Positions 40,942 through 50,199 of a DNA stretch of 64,000 nt are shown here, in pieces. Under the pieces are notes generated by a model that made no database searches, was not told where the DNA came from, and worked only from the letters and a program-made list of their open reading frames with translations. Position numbers and translations under genes: made by a program. Where the stretch lies: positions 1-64,000 of the forward strand of contig JAFAPR010000158.1 of the NCBI GenBank assembly GCA_019247075.1. The letters run 5' to 3'. Every line of letters starts with the position of its first letter. The stretch's first letter is position 1. The DNA is from Solirubrobacterales bacterium. Lineage in GTDB: Bacteria; Actinomycetota; Thermoleophilia; Solirubrobacterales; Solirubrobacteraceae.

Positions 40942-42288
40942 TCACACGCGGTGCCAATCCTGCATGTGCGAGCGCACGTGCGGGGGAAGCGCCTCCTGCG
41001 GGTAATAGCGGTCGTAGAACTCGACGTCGAGGTGGGCCGCCTGATACCAGACCGTCATCAGGAAGGGGTCGATCGTCGCCGGAAACCGCCCGTAGGTGTT
41101 CCAGATGTAGCTGCAGAGCGTCTTGGTCGCCTCGATCGCCTCGTTTGAAGGAGGAGGAACGGCCCGCGCAACCTCGGACGAGCGCCACGGGATCGGACGG
41201 CTGTCCGGAGCCGAGAAGATGCCGTTCTCGCCCCAGCGCTGGTCGAGGACGAAATCCACGGCGGCGTCCATGTCGGCGCGGAAGGGCGGGCACGCGCCTT
41301 CAAAGACCCCCTCGAGCCCGACGGGGATCTCTTCGCCGGCGCCCACCGGTGCGTCGTCCGGGACGCGGTGGAACGTGAAGCCGAGCGAGCCGCACGGCCC
41401 CTCTCCCCCGATCCGGTGCCATTGACTCTCTCCGCCAAGCGTCACGCGGCCCTTCCCGCCCGAGAAGGGATGACCGCCGATCCCGAGCGCCTGGGTGGCG
41501 ATCATCAGGTTCTGGATCATCAGCCCCTCCTCGACGCCGTTCATGTCGACCATCTGCCACCGCTCGAAGTCCCAGAGGTCGACCGGGTGGGCGGGATCGA
41601 GCAGTCCGGAATCTACGTGGGGGCGCAGCGGGTCGTTCCCAAGCTGTTTGTCGACGACGTAATAGCCATGTGGCCGATCGAAGTAGAGGAGCATGGCCGA
41701 GATGCACTGGCGAGTCACGTCCGACACCGGGATGAACAGCGTGGCGCCCTCGGTGTTGACGATCCACTCATTGAACTTGAACAGGTTCGGGCGCATTCGC
41801 GGGATCTGGAGCCGTCGGTCCTGGAGCTTGATCGCCCGGCGATAGAGCTCGTCTCGCTCGCTCTGGGTCTGGAGCTGGAGGTATCGATCGGGCGTGTGGT
41901 CGCGTTGAGGTAGGAAGAAGACCCCGTCGTCGTTGGTCCAGAAGAGCTCGGTGCCGTGAATCGCGAGCGGGCTGGGGAAGCTCCGGCCGGTGAACGAGGC
42001 CAGCTTGTCGGCGCCCGTCGCCTCGCCCTCGCTCGTCCTGAAGGGCCATTCTTCGCGCACGACCCCTGTGATGCCGGTCGCCGCGGCGACGAGGACCGCC
42101 TCTTCCTCGATCGCGAGCGGGATGGGCTCCTTCTCCGAGCGAAACTCGAGCGGCCCGGTGATCGTCGCCCCGAGCGCGAAGCGGCGCGCTCGGCGCGTGA
42201 AGATCGCATCCAGCGCGGGGAACGAGAACGCCGCCTCGAGCGCGCCGGGGCGGATTTGGGGGCGCGCGCGTTTCGTTGTCACAGCCAT
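40942..42288 (-). CDS. uncharacterised protein (weak nitroreductase-like C-terminal segment)
   Basis: Long ORF (start M19 of the 466-aa ORF); NGVEEGLMIQNLMIATQALGIGGHPFSGGKGRVTLGG; no confident family. Confidence 0.65.
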   Translation of the reverse strand: MAVTTKRARPQIRPGALEAAFSFPALDAIFTRRARRFALGATITGPLEFRSEKEPIPLAIEEEAVLVAAATGITGVVREEWPFRTSEGEATGADKLASFTGRSFPSPLAIHGTELFWTNDDGVFFLPQRDHTPDRYLQLQTQSERDELYRRAIKLQDRRLQIPRMRPNLFKFNEWIVNTEGATLFIPVSDVTRQCISAMLLYFDRPHGYYVVDKQLGNDPLRPHVDSGLLDPAHPVDLWDFERWQMVDMNGVEEGLMIQNLMIATQALGIGGHPFSGGKGRVTLGGESQWHRIGGEGPCGSLGFTFHRVPDDAPVGAGEEIPVGLEGVFEGACPPFRADMDAAVDFVLDQRWGENGIFSAPDSRPIPWRSSEVARAVPPPSNEAIEATKTLCSYIWNTYGRFPATIDPFLMTVWYQAAHLDVEFYDRYYPQEALPPHVRSHMQDWHRV

Positions 42289-42343
42289 CGAACCGATTTC
42301 CGTCGCGGTCTCGCGTTGGGGCTCATCGAGTACGGTTCGCACG

Positions 42344-43066
42344 GTGAAACCCGTCCTCGTGATCGAGCAAGACTACTCGCTCAGAGGACTCGGCCTGCTC
42401 GGTGAGCGTCTCGATGCTTCCGGGCTGCCCTACCGCAGTTTGGGCGCGTGGGAGGGGCGGATCGACGGCCTCGAGGCCAGTGATTTCGCGGCGATCATCC
42501 CGATGGGCGGTAAGGGGCACGTGTCGGATTCTGACCTGAGCCCGGCCCTTCACAGTCAGCGACTGCTCCTACGCCAGGCGGTCGAGGTTGGGGTGCCCGT
42601 GTTCGGGATCTGCCTGGGCGGTCAACTGCTCGCCAGCGCCATCGGTGGCGTCGTCCGCGCCGCAGAGGAGCCCGAGATCGGCTGGCTTGAAATCGTGCCC
42701 ACCGATGGGGCGCGCGACGATCCCGTGTTTGGCGTGCTGGACCGCAGCGCCAGGGTCTATCAGTGGCACCACGACGTGTTCGAGCCTCCTGTGGGGACGA
42801 GCGCGCTGGCAACGAGCGAGGCCGTTGCCTATCAGGCGTTCCGCGTCGACGGGGCCGAGGCATGGGGGATTCAGTTTCACCCCGAGACGACGCCTGAGCT
42901 CTGGGAGCTGTGGATGGCCCGGAACCCGATCGAGGTCAAGGAGGCCGGCGTTGACGTAGAGGCGCTTCGGGCGGCCGTCTATGCAGGCGCCGGCGAGTCG
43001 CTTCGCTTCTGCATCGCGCTGTTCGATGCGTTCATCGACCGGGTGCGCATATGGTGGGGGGGCTGA
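42344..43066 (+). CDS. class I glutamine amidotransferase-like protein (GATase B)
   Basis: VFGICLGGQLLASAIGG; WGIQFHPETTPELWELW; GTG start. Confidence 0.86.
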   Translation: MKPVLVIEQDYSLRGLGLLGERLDASGLPYRSLGAWEGRIDGLEASDFAAIIPMGGKGHVSDSDLSPALHSQRLLLRQAVEVGVPVFGICLGGQLLASAIGGVVRAAEEPEIGWLEIVPTDGARDDPVFGVLDRSARVYQWHHDVFEPPVGTSALATSEAVAYQAFRVDGAEAWGIQFHPETTPELWELWMARNPIEVKEAGVDVEALRAAVYAGAGESLRFCIALFDAFIDRVRIWWGG

Positions 43067-43068
43067 CC

Positions 43069-43377
43069 ATGGGCGAGTGGGCCAGCGTCGGCCCGATCGA
43101 GGGTCGCCCGGAGCTTGCAGCCGTGCTGATCGGGGACCGGGAGATCGCCGTGGCGCGGCTCGAGGGCGGCTCATGGGCGGCATTCGACAACTCCTGCACG
43201 CACGAGGAGTGCCCGCTTGCCGAAGGGGACCTCGAGGGCGAGCGAATCATCTGCTACTGCCACGGGTCCGAGTTCGACGTCCGTACCGGAGCTGTGCTCG
43301 AGGGCCCGGCCGAGGACGCCTTGCCGGTTTACCCGGTGCGCATCGAGAACGGCGAGCTGGAGGTGGAGGTTCCATGA
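43069..43377 (+). CDS. Rieske [2Fe-2S] ferredoxin
   Basis: CTHEECPLAEGDLEGERIICYCHGSEFDVRTGAVLEGPA. Confidence 0.9.
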   Translation: MGEWASVGPIEGRPELAAVLIGDREIAVARLEGGSWAAFDNSCTHEECPLAEGDLEGERIICYCHGSEFDVRTGAVLEGPAEDALPVYPVRIENGELEVEVP

Positions 43378-44630
43378 GCGCGGTCGCCGGCGTGTCGCTA
43401 GCCGACGTCGACCTCACCGATCTCGATCGCTGGTCTGCTGGAGTGCCGCACGAATGGTTCGCCATGCTCCGGCGCGCGGCTCCGGTGTTCTGGCAGGACG
43501 AGCGGCGGGGGCGCGGCTTCTGGTCGCTTACCCGCTACGACGACATCCTCGCGGCCTCAAAGGACTGGCAGACGTTCTCCTCTGAGAAAGGCGGGACCTC
43601 TCTCATGGATCTCACCCCTGAGCAGGTGCAGTCGCGGATGTCGATGCTCGACTCCGATCCGCCAAGGCACAAGCGCCTGCGCAACATCGTGAACAAGGCG
43701 TTTACGCTGCGGGCGATAAACGCCTACGAGGGGCGCATCCGGGCGATGTTCCGAGAGGTGCTGGACGCGGCGTTCAGCGAGCGGGAATTCGACTTCGTCG
43801 ATGCCGTCGCGGTGGAGCTGCCGATGCGGATCCTCTGCGAGCTGATGGGCGTTCCACTCGAGGATCGGCGATATCTGGTGCAGCTGGGCAACCGCATGCT
43901 CGGCAACACCGATCCCGACCACGCGGGCAAGTTCGTCGCAGGTGAGGCGGATCTGTCGGCTTACGCTCACCTGCCGTTCTCGAGCCCAGCGGCACCCGAG
44001 ATGTTCGCCTACGCCAACTCGCTGGCGGCGCAGCGGCGCCGCGCGCCCCAGGACGACCTCACCACCCGCCTGCTCGAGGCCGAGATCGACGGGGATCGTC
44101 TCTCAGAGCACGAGTTCGATCTGTTCTTCCTGCTGCTCGTGACCGCGGGAAACGAGACGACGCGCCACGCGATGTCCAACGGCTTGCTTGCGCTGCTCGA
44201 ACATCCAGCGCAGCGCGACCGACTGATCGCCGACCCCGCACTGATCCCCAGCGGCGTCGAGGAGATCCTGCGTTGGGCGCCGTCGCTGCTGCACTTTCGC
44301 CGCACCGCCACGGGGGACGTCGAGCTCCGCGGAATGACGATCCGAGCCGGTGACAAAGTCGCGCTGTGGTACGTCTCAGGCAATCGGGACGAGGCTCAGT
44401 TTCCAGACCCCGACCATTTCGACGTCTGCCGCACCCCTAACCGCCATCTCGCTTTCGGCCTCGGGGGCCCGCACTTTTGCGTCGGCGCGCACCTCGCTCG
44501 GCTCGAGTTGCGCGTGTGGCTCGAGGAGATGCTGCCTGTTCTGGGCTCCCTCGAGCTGGCGGGCGAGCCGCAGCGTCTTCGCTCCAACTTCTTCCACGGC
44601 GTGAAGAGCCTGCCGGTCCAGGTCCCATGA
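43374..44630 (+). CDS. cytochrome P450
   Basis: AGNETTRHAMS I-helix; EEILRW; FGLGGPHFCVGAHLARLE heme motif. Confidence 0.93.
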   Translation: MSAVAGVSLADVDLTDLDRWSAGVPHEWFAMLRRAAPVFWQDERRGRGFWSLTRYDDILAASKDWQTFSSEKGGTSLMDLTPEQVQSRMSMLDSDPPRHKRLRNIVNKAFTLRAINAYEGRIRAMFREVLDAAFSEREFDFVDAVAVELPMRILCELMGVPLEDRRYLVQLGNRMLGNTDPDHAGKFVAGEADLSAYAHLPFSSPAAPEMFAYANSLAAQRRRAPQDDLTTRLLEAEIDGDRLSEHEFDLFFLLLVTAGNETTRHAMSNGLLALLEHPAQRDRLIADPALIPSGVEEILRWAPSLLHFRRTATGDVELRGMTIRAGDKVALWYVSGNRDEAQFPDPDHFDVCRTPNRHLAFGLGGPHFCVGAHLARLELRVWLEEMLPVLGSLELAGEPQRLRSNFFHGVKSLPVQVP

Positions 44631-45756
44631 GCATCTGTCCCAGGAGCGTCCCGACGCCCGGACGCCCGCTCGCGACCCGCCGGCGCCGGAAGGTCCGAAA
44701 CGCGAAGAACGAGGCTGCCAGAAATGCCGCCAACAGCGCGTAAGAGACGATCCGAATGCCGAGCGAGGTCTTGGGCTTCGTCGTGATAAGGAACGAGCCG
44801 GCCGGATACAGCGGGCCGCCTCCGTTCCCGCTCGACGCACAACGCGCACAGGAGACGACCGCCTCGTAGACGCCCGCGGGTACGTCCGGGACCCGGAGAT
44901 CGACCTGCGCGGACACGTGACCGACGCCGGTGAGCCGGCCGCTGTGCGCTGGCACGATATTGGCCACCACTGGAAGCTTGACGATGCTGATCGATGCTCC
45001 GGTCACAGCGGGCGAAAGCGCCCGGTCGCTGCGCGCGACGACAGTTCCGCCGACGTCGTTGCCAGGGGGATCGAACGTGAACCACACGGGGGCGCGGAGG
45101 CAGCGGAGCAGGTCGTCGTACGTCGGAATGTTCGAAAACCCCGGATACGGGCACGTACGTGGGCTGAGAAACGCCTCGCTTGGGCGGCCCGAGATGCCGA
45201 CGGCGAGCGAGGGATCCACGCCGTCGATGCGATGGACCGTGACCCTGCGACCGTGGTATCTGGCCGTCCCAATCGCCGGCCCGAGAGGCACGGTCTTCCT
45301 CGGTGGCGGACGGGCCGGGTAGCTGGTGCCGGTGAACTGCTGTCCGTCGAAGACGAGCGGCGTCAGCAGGCAGGCCCAGAACGACGACCCGGCGAACCCC
45401 GCACACCTCTGACCGATCACGAAGATCGTCCGTGGCCGCCCAGCCACGAGTGCCGCTACCGCGGGGTCCAGCGAGCCCGCCCTGAGGACGTGGACGGGCT
45501 TGTCCGCCCGCCGGCAGCCGTTCGAGCTGGTCGGCTCGTCAATTGTGCCGGCGCCCGCAGAGGAGCCCGATGGCACCGGTACCGTCGAGGGGATGCTTAC
45601 CGCGGCATACGCGAGGTGGTTGTATTTCAGGAACGTCTGCGTCGGGCAACCGGAGGCAGCAGAGGCCGGCGAGACGCTGACGAGCGCAGACATCAGGAGT
45701 GTCACCAAGAGCGAAGAAACGGTGCGCAAGGCTCCGAATGATGCCCGACCGCTCAC
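44437..45756 (-). CDS. hypothetical exported/membrane-anchored protein
   Basis: Signal peptide (LLVTLLMSALVSVSPASAASG), C-terminal TM (IVSYALLAAFLAASFFAFRTF); 3' end overlaps P450 antiparallel. Confidence 0.6.
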   Translation of the reverse strand: MSGRASFGALRTVSSLLVTLLMSALVSVSPASAASGCPTQTFLKYNHLAYAAVSIPSTVPVPSGSSAGAGTIDEPTSSNGCRRADKPVHVLRAGSLDPAVAALVAGRPRTIFVIGQRCAGFAGSSFWACLLTPLVFDGQQFTGTSYPARPPPRKTVPLGPAIGTARYHGRRVTVHRIDGVDPSLAVGISGRPSEAFLSPRTCPYPGFSNIPTYDDLLRCLRAPVWFTFDPPGNDVGGTVVARSDRALSPAVTGASISIVKLPVVANIVPAHSGRLTGVGHVSAQVDLRVPDVPAGVYEAVVSCARCASSGNGGGPLYPAGSFLITTKPKTSLGIRIVSYALLAAFLAASFFAFRTFRRRRVASGRPGVGTLLGQMLMGPGPAGSSRRGRSWSEDAAARPPARGSPEQAASPRATRATRAERGARRRKSAGPRGRKRDGG

Positions 45757-46436
45757 GCGGCTATGCGACGCGCGAGCTCCGCCTCACGGGTCTCGCCCGG
45801 GAGTGGCAAGTCGGTCGGAAGTCGGGCCTCGTAGGCGACCGAGCAGCGGCCGCCGGCCCCGCCGGTGTCTGCATCGGAGCGCCACTCGAGCAGCCGCCAG
45901 GTGCCAATCGGGCTTGTCTCGACCCGCACCACGGGCAGGTTCTGCGGCTCGACCAACAGCAGGGGGACCGACGCCAGCTCCGTCCCCACGCGGCGGGCGC
46001 GTCGAGCCTCGATTCGCCAGCGGAAGGCGACGAACGTCCCTTCCACGGCGCGCGGGAGCCCATCCGGGAGATCGAAGGCGAAGCGCCTCCAGTTGGCGTC
46101 TTCCAGCGGCCCCACGTCCAACCGAGCGGTGAAGACCTTTTCGTCGAGCCAGATCGGCACGAACTTGTTGCGGATCTCGCCGTACGCGGACCAGCTGAGG
46201 ATGCCCTTGCGCCCCACGAGCTCAGGCGCGACGTCCATCCAGCACGCGTCGCAGCGGACGTCCACAAACAGCGGGTGGCGATTTCGGCGCTGATTGCGGC
46301 GCTCCACGCGGCCCGCGATCCGTCCGCCGCCTTTCGGCTCCGCGCGGTCCAGCGAGATCCCGAAGCCGCGGGCGTCCTGCGGCGGCTCGATGCCGCGGAA
46401 CCTCAGTTCGTCGGGGACGTCGGTTAGAAGCGACAC
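45753..46436 (-). CDS. hypothetical protein
   Basis: 227-aa ORF, ATGA overlap with downstream exported protein gene. Confidence 0.6.
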   Translation of the reverse strand: MSLLTDVPDELRFRGIEPPQDARGFGISLDRAEPKGGGRIAGRVERRNQRRNRHPLFVDVRCDACWMDVAPELVGRKGILSWSAYGEIRNKFVPIWLDEKVFTARLDVGPLEDANWRRFAFDLPDGLPRAVEGTFVAFRWRIEARRARRVGTELASVPLLLVEPQNLPVVRVETSPIGTWRLLEWRSDADTGGAGGRCSVAYEARLPTDLPLPGETREAELARRIAA

Positions 46437-46522
46437 GCGACAACGTGGCGCCGCGCGGGGCTGAGGAACCTAGACCTCAGCCCGCACGCAGCCGGTCAGG
46501 TCAGACTGTCCAAGGCGACGGC

Positions 46523-48154
46523 TCAAGCCTCCTCGTGGAGGAACTTGCCCACGGCCTCGTACCGTCGCCTCGACCATCGGTGGTAGACGACCCCGAGCAG
46601 ACAGCCCCCTACGAAGACGCCCAGCGCGATAAACGGCGTGTAAAACTCCACGCCCGTCGTCGTCCCCATGAGCGCGCCACGGTTCGAGATCATCAGGTAG
46701 ACCGCGAACACGATCGTCCCCGCCGCCAGGATCGGAGCGATCAACGTCTTGAACGGGTGGAAGCCGTCGCGGGTTCGCAAGAAGTAGACCAAGATCGCGA
46801 CGCTGCACAGCGCCATGATCGGGAACAACATCAGGTTGCCCTGGAACGGCAGCCACGTCCCGATCTGGGAGAGCGCCACAAGCGGGCTCGACACCGGGAT
46901 TCCTAGCGCCTTGCGCTGGCCGCCTCCGACCAGGCCCGTCGCAAAGAACAGGGTGAAGACGACACAAAAGGCCGCCACGAACGTCGTCGCGACGAACGGG
47001 CTCTTGTGGGTCGAGTGCGTCTTGCCGAACATCCGGGGCAGGATGTTCTCCCTTCCCATCGAGAACAGGTACCGGTTGGAGGTGTTCCAAAACGCAAGCG
47101 AGCAGGCGAACGAGCCGGTGATGATCAGGAGCGAGAACAGGTCCTTGAGCCAAACGCCGACGAATTTCTGCGCCACCGGGTAGTAGACGCTCGAGTAGTC
47201 GCCGTGCGGCAGCCCGACGCTCGCGGGCGCGTGCGGATGGATGGCATATTGAATGGCGACGGCCCACGGCCACTGGTTCTTCGAGCCGCCGTACGCGGTC
47301 ACGAGCATCCAGGCCCAGAAGGTGAAGACGACGGCCAGCCCGATGCAGGAGATGTAGGTGGCATACGCCATCATCTTCTTCGGGTTCCTGGCCTCCTCGG
47401 CGTAGTTCGGCGCCATCTCGAACCCGACCCAGGACCAGTACGCCCCGAAGAACCCTACGCCGGCCGCGGAGGCGCCGAAAACGGCGGCCGCCCCCTTGAC
47501 CCCGGCTCCGCCCGAAAAGATGCCTGCGGGGTTCAGGGCCGACCACAGGATCCCGTCAGGTCCGCCGCCCTTGAACAGGACCGCGAACGAGAAGATGAAC
47601 AGGATCAGGAGCTCTCCGAGGAGGCAGATGCCGAGGACCCGCGCCACTATCTCGATATGGAAATACGTGATGGCGAACAGGAGCAGCAGGAAGATGAAGC
47701 CGTAGATCCGCCAGTCCATGCTGATCCCGAACAGGTTGTTGAGGCTCGTATTGGCGAAGTACGTGGTCACGCCGTTCACGCCGACAGCGAACAGCAGGTA
47801 CGCGAAGACGATGCCCAGAGCGGTGCCCAGGCCGATGATCCGTCCGAAGCCGTAGGTCGTGTAGGAGTAGAAGCCTCCCGCTGTCGTTTTGCGCCGCGCC
47901 ATCTCCACGTAGCCGACCGAGAAGAGCGTGAACGAAATCGCAGCCAACCAGAACGCCGCGGGCACCGCGATGCCGATCCCCGATCCGGAGAGGGGGTTGT
48001 TGAACATCATCGCCGCGAGCGGCGCCGACCCCGTGACGATGCAGAACAGAATCTGGGGCAGCCCGAGCGCGTTGCGAGCGAGCTCGGTAGACCCGGTCAG
48101 CCGCTGCCGTGCCCCCTGCGGGGCGGGCTCAGGCTCGCTGAGAACTTCCGCCAT
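46523..48154 (-). CDS. APC superfamily amino acid/amine permease
   Basis: Multi-TM; ALGLPQILFCIVTGSAPLAAMMF, GSYVEMARRKTTAGGFYSYTTYG-like region (VGYVEMARRKTTAGGFYSYTTYGFG). Confidence 0.9.
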   Translation of the reverse strand: MAEVLSEPEPAPQGARQRLTGSTELARNALGLPQILFCIVTGSAPLAAMMFNNPLSGSGIGIAVPAAFWLAAISFTLFSVGYVEMARRKTTAGGFYSYTTYGFGRIIGLGTALGIVFAYLLFAVGVNGVTTYFANTSLNNLFGISMDWRIYGFIFLLLLFAITYFHIEIVARVLGICLLGELLILFIFSFAVLFKGGGPDGILWSALNPAGIFSGGAGVKGAAAVFGASAAGVGFFGAYWSWVGFEMAPNYAEEARNPKKMMAYATYISCIGLAVVFTFWAWMLVTAYGGSKNQWPWAVAIQYAIHPHAPASVGLPHGDYSSVYYPVAQKFVGVWLKDLFSLLIITGSFACSLAFWNTSNRYLFSMGRENILPRMFGKTHSTHKSPFVATTFVAAFCVVFTLFFATGLVGGGQRKALGIPVSSPLVALSQIGTWLPFQGNLMLFPIMALCSVAILVYFLRTRDGFHPFKTLIAPILAAGTIVFAVYLMISNRGALMGTTTGVEFYTPFIALGVFVGGCLLGVVYHRWSRRRYEAVGKFLHEEA

Positions 48155-48187
48155 TGAGCTCTCCTCCTTCGGTTATCGCTCCCATCC

Positions 48188-48214
48188 TTGAACACCCCGA
48201 TTGAACAAATTGGG
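48188..48214. promoter_or_regulatory. direct repeat TTGAACA x2 overlapping imperfect palindrome CCCGATT-N5-AATTGGG
   Basis: Between divergent permease and SDR genes; read directly. Confidence 0.4.
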
Positions 48215-48280
48215 TCACGGTGTGCGCGCAGGGTAGTCCTTGAGACGCCCGCGTGCAACTCATCTGGGAGGATCGTGCCG

Positions 48281-49060
48281 ATGGGGCGACTCGATGGCAT
48301 CCGGGCGCTGGTCACGGGAGGCACGTCGGGCATCGGCGCCTCGGTCGCGCAACGGTTCCGGTGCGAGGGCGCGGCGGTCGTCTGCACAGGCCGAGACGAG
48401 GCCCGCGGGCGCGAGTTGGCAGCGCGCGCAGGGGTCGATTTCGTCCGGGCGGATGTGCGCGACAGCGGCGCGGTATCGAGCTCCGTCACCGCTGCGGTGG
48501 CCAGGCTCGGCGGCCTGGACGTGCTGGTGGCAAACGCGGGCGTCATTCACGAGGCGCAGCTATCGGAGACGACCGACGAGGCGTGGGACGCGGTGCTCGA
48601 GACCAACCTCACCGGCTACTACCTGTACGCCGTCGCCTGCCTGCCCCACCTTCGGGCGGCCGGCGGCGGCTCGATCACGATGATCTCCTCCGACGCCGGC
48701 GTGTGGGGGGAGACCGCGATCGGCGCCTATTCGGTCTCCAAGCGCGCGGTGAACATGCTGGTTGCGGCGCTCGCCGTCGAGGCTGGTCCGCACGGGATCC
48801 GCGTCAATGCCGTCTGCCCAGGCGACACCGCGCCGGGCATGGCCACCTACGTCGGCGGCCGTAGCGAGGGCCCGGATCCGGCGAGCTGGACGCTGCCGCC
48901 GCTGGCTCGAGTCGGTACCGGGGCCGACGTAGCGAGCGCCGCCACGTTCTTCGCCTCCGCGGACGGCGCCTTCTGCAACGGGTCGATCCTGCTGGTAGAC
49001 GGCGGCATGCGTGCCTCGCTACGGGCGAGCTCTGTGGCGCGCGAGGTCAAGCAAAGATGA
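48281..49060 (+). CDS. short-chain dehydrogenase/reductase
   Basis: VTGGTSGIGASVAQRF; ANAGVI; YSVSKRAVNML. Confidence 0.9.
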   Translation: MGRLDGIRALVTGGTSGIGASVAQRFRCEGAAVVCTGRDEARGRELAARAGVDFVRADVRDSGAVSSSVTAAVARLGGLDVLVANAGVIHEAQLSETTDEAWDAVLETNLTGYYLYAVACLPHLRAAGGGSITMISSDAGVWGETAIGAYSVSKRAVNMLVAALAVEAGPHGIRVNAVCPGDTAPGMATYVGGRSEGPDPASWTLPPLARVGTGADVASAATFFASADGAFCNGSILLVDGGMRASLRASSVAREVKQR

Positions 49061-49737
49061 CCGTCCGGCTCGGTCTCGCGGGCCGGTGTGCCCTCGTCAC
49101 CGGGGGAACATCGAACATTGCAAGTGCCTGCGTGTCGCGTCTGTGCGCGGAGGGCGTGGCGGTCGCGTTCACGGGGAGCAACAGCCCCCGCGGGGAGTCG
49201 ATCGCTTCAGAGACCGGCGGATCGTTTCTCGAATGCGACCACTCCGACCGCGCGAGCACCGACCGGGCGGTCGGGAAGGCGATCGAGCGCTGCGGTGGCC
49301 GGCTCGACATCCTCGTGACCAACGCCGGCATGCAATTTGAAGGCTCGGTCGAGGACACGCCCGAAGCCGTCTTCCGCGAACTCCTTGAAGTGAATCTGAC
49401 GTCGCTGTTCAGGGTCGGGCGAGCGTGCTTTGAATCGATGCGCGCGCACGGCGGAGGCTCGATGATCCACGTCGGGTCCGAGGCCGGTATTCGCGCTGCT
49501 CATGAAACCGCCGCATACTCCGTCATGACTGCGGGTGCGATCGCCGTCGCCGAGCTCTTCGCGGCTGAGGGCGCGCCCTATCGCATCCGCTCGAACGCCG
49601 TGTGCCCTCGCGCTGGCACCGATGCGGCCGCGCTCGTCGCGTGGCTCGCCTCCGACGAGTCGGCAAGCGTCAGCGGCGCGACGCTCAGAGTCGACGGTGG
49701 CGCCGGCGCAGCCATGCTCGTCGACACGCGGACCTGA
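49057..49737 (+). CDS. short-chain dehydrogenase/reductase
   Basis: VTGGTSNIASACVSRL; TNAGMQFEG; LRVDGGAGA C-terminus. Confidence 0.8.
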   Translation: MTVRLGLAGRCALVTGGTSNIASACVSRLCAEGVAVAFTGSNSPRGESIASETGGSFLECDHSDRASTDRAVGKAIERCGGRLDILVTNAGMQFEGSVEDTPEAVFRELLEVNLTSLFRVGRACFESMRAHGGGSMIHVGSEAGIRAAHETAAYSVMTAGAIAVAELFAAEGAPYRIRSNAVCPRAGTDAAALVAWLASDESASVSGATLRVDGGAGAAMLVDTRT

Positions 49738-49785
49738 GCTCCGGCGCTTGACACGGCACCACGGCACGCATAAGGATTCCGGGCC

Positions 49786-50199
49786 ATGCAACGCATCGTG
49801 GTCGGCTTCGACGGCTCCGAGCACGCGCGCAAGGCGCTCGAGCGGGCCGCAGACATCGCGGACGGCGCGACTGTCGCGGTCGTCAGCGCCGCAAACGTCC
49901 AGCGGCTCTTGCGCGACCCCTCGGGCGGCGCCTCACCCGTCGATCCGGCCGATGCCGAGGCGCGGACCCAAGCGCTCGCCGAGGCCCGCGAGTATCTGGA
50001 GGGCCGCGGCATCAAGGGTGCCTACATCGAGGGGCACGGGAACGCGGCGGACGTGATCGTCCAGGAGGCGGAGGAATCCGGGGCGGATCTCGTCGTCGTC
50101 GGCACACGCGGCCTGAGCGCGGCAAGGCGGGCGATCATGGGGTCTGTCAGCACGAACGTCGTGCACCATGCGCCGTGCGACGTGCTCGTGGTGCGCTAG
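49786..50199 (+). CDS. universal stress protein (UspA family)
   Basis: RIVVGFDGSEHARKALERA; GADLVVVGTRGLSAARRAIMGSVSTNVVHHAPCDVLVVR. Confidence 0.93.
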   Translation: MQRIVVGFDGSEHARKALERAADIADGATVAVVSAANVQRLLRDPSGGASPVDPADAEARTQALAEAREYLEGRGIKGAYIEGHGNAADVIVQEAEESGADLVVVGTRGLSAARRAIMGSVSTNVVHHAPCDVLVVR

